From: an uncultured Marinilabiliaceae bacterium
GTDB taxonomy: Bacteria > Bacteroidota > Bacteroidia > Bacteroidales > Marinilabiliaceae
Direction: 5' to 3'
Length of the DNA stretch: 7,433 nucleotides
NCBI GenBank assembly: GCA_905235955.1
Contig: CAJONN010000095.1
Span: 1-7,433 of the forward strand
Position 1 is the first letter of the stretch. The number at the start of each line of letters is the position of its first letter. Shown here piece by piece: positions 7,204-7,433 of the stretch. The notes under the pieces are model-generated. The model ran no database searches, was not told the origin of the DNA, and saw only the letters and a list, made by a program, of their open reading frames with translations. Position numbers and translations under genes: made by a program.

Positions 7204-7349
7204 TCTCAAGTTTCGCAAGTAGAAATGTTCTGCAAACAAGTCCATATATACAACCTTCCCATTTAATTTTACTTTTTATTTGGCTACGCCGAACTCCGTT
7301 TCGCTACGCTCAATCTCTTCGGGTCTGTGCCGACAAATAAAAAGTAACA
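7204..7349 (-). repeat. Composite dispersed repeat, right copy
   Basis: Read on the minus strand this copy repeats the order of the left one. It has a hairpin with arms 7334-7347 and 7269-7282 (14 of 14 paired, TTACTTTTTATTTG), a 51-nt loop at 7283-7333, a linker at 7240-7268 and the core at 7239-7204. The core differs from the left copy by one base. The loop holds GGCTACGCC (7282-7290) and CGCTACGCTCAA (7302-7313), and is 20 nt longer than, and largely different from, the left loop. In the 20 or so bases after the ATG of the linker, differences between the copies are mostly transitions with no indel, showing common descent rather than chance. Confidence 0.85.
7206..7262 (-). other. Possible 18-codon mini-ORF inside right repeat
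   Basis: The minus-strand ATG at 7262-7260 opens MGRLYIWTCLQNISTCET and ends with TGA at 7208-7206. Length and C-terminal half are the same as in the left copy. Residues 2-8 differ, so any protein-level constraint would be on the CLQNISTCET part only. The same doubts apply as for the left frame. Confidence 0.15.
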
Positions 7350-7433
7350 AAAAGAACTCGTCGCTGTTGCCACTCCGCTAAAAATTATCTCCGCTACGCT
7401 AAACGATTTTAACTCGCTTCGCTCAAACAGAAA
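7350..7433. repeat. Short repeat-motif tail (CGCTWCGCT units)
   Basis: This stretch continues from the right repeat to the window edge. CTCCGCTA occurs twice (7373-7380 and 7389-7396). CGCTACGCTAAA (7392-7403) and CGCTTCGCTCAA (7415-7426) are variants of the nonamer also found in both hairpin loops, the last being identical to 16-27. No coding frame is supported. It may be a further module of the repeat family or a REP-like cluster, cut by the window end. Confidence 0.6.

Overview
The window looks like a piece of a Bacteroidota chromosome, probably an anaerobic or microaerophilic member of the order Bacteroidales. The reasons are AT-rich intergenic DNA, TAnnTTTG-type -7 promoter motifs, start codons without Shine-Dalgarno sequences, a flavodiiron protein, and Bacteroidota-type versions of ClpC and the small membrane genes. 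The order is inferred from gene content and motif style; no marker gene fixes it.

Layout from left to right: a 125-bp composite repeat (1-125); a tRNA-Cys(GCA) gene with its own promoter and terminator (170-328); a sugar-phosphate nucleotidyltransferase-like gene (573-1523, +) with promoter motif and terminator; a flavodiiron protein gene (1669-2823, +); a bidirectional terminator (2841-2908); then, on the minus strand, a tight five-gene cluster transcribed from about 6990 down to 2900. That cluster runs ClpC-type AAA+ unfoldase, YtxH-domain membrane protein, holin-like two-TM membrane protein, 67-aa small protein, AlkZ-related protein. A 213-bp leader region lies upstream of clpC. The window ends in a second copy of the composite repeat, inverted relative to the first (7204-7349), and a tail rich in CGCTWCGCT motifs (7350-7433).

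How the genes work together: the two plus-strand genes appear to be single transcription units with separate terminators. The minus-strand genes are spaced by 20 nt, a 4-nt ATGA overlap, 6 nt and 4 nt, so they are probably co-transcribed and partly translationally coupled. The YtxH / two-TM / small-protein trio resembles in layout the enterobacterial yqjD-yqjE-yqjK set of stress-associated inner-membrane proteins. Placed behind a Clp unfoldase, it suggests a stress or envelope-maintenance role, which is inference.

The least ordinary part is the pair of inverted composite repeats at the two ends. Each has an AT-rich hairpin with identical outer arms but a different loop, a 30-bp linker that has diverged, and a 36-bp core with one mismatch. 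In both copies the linker and core form an 18-codon reading frame, and the single core difference is synonymous. No CRISPR array, rRNA, transposase or defence system is visible.
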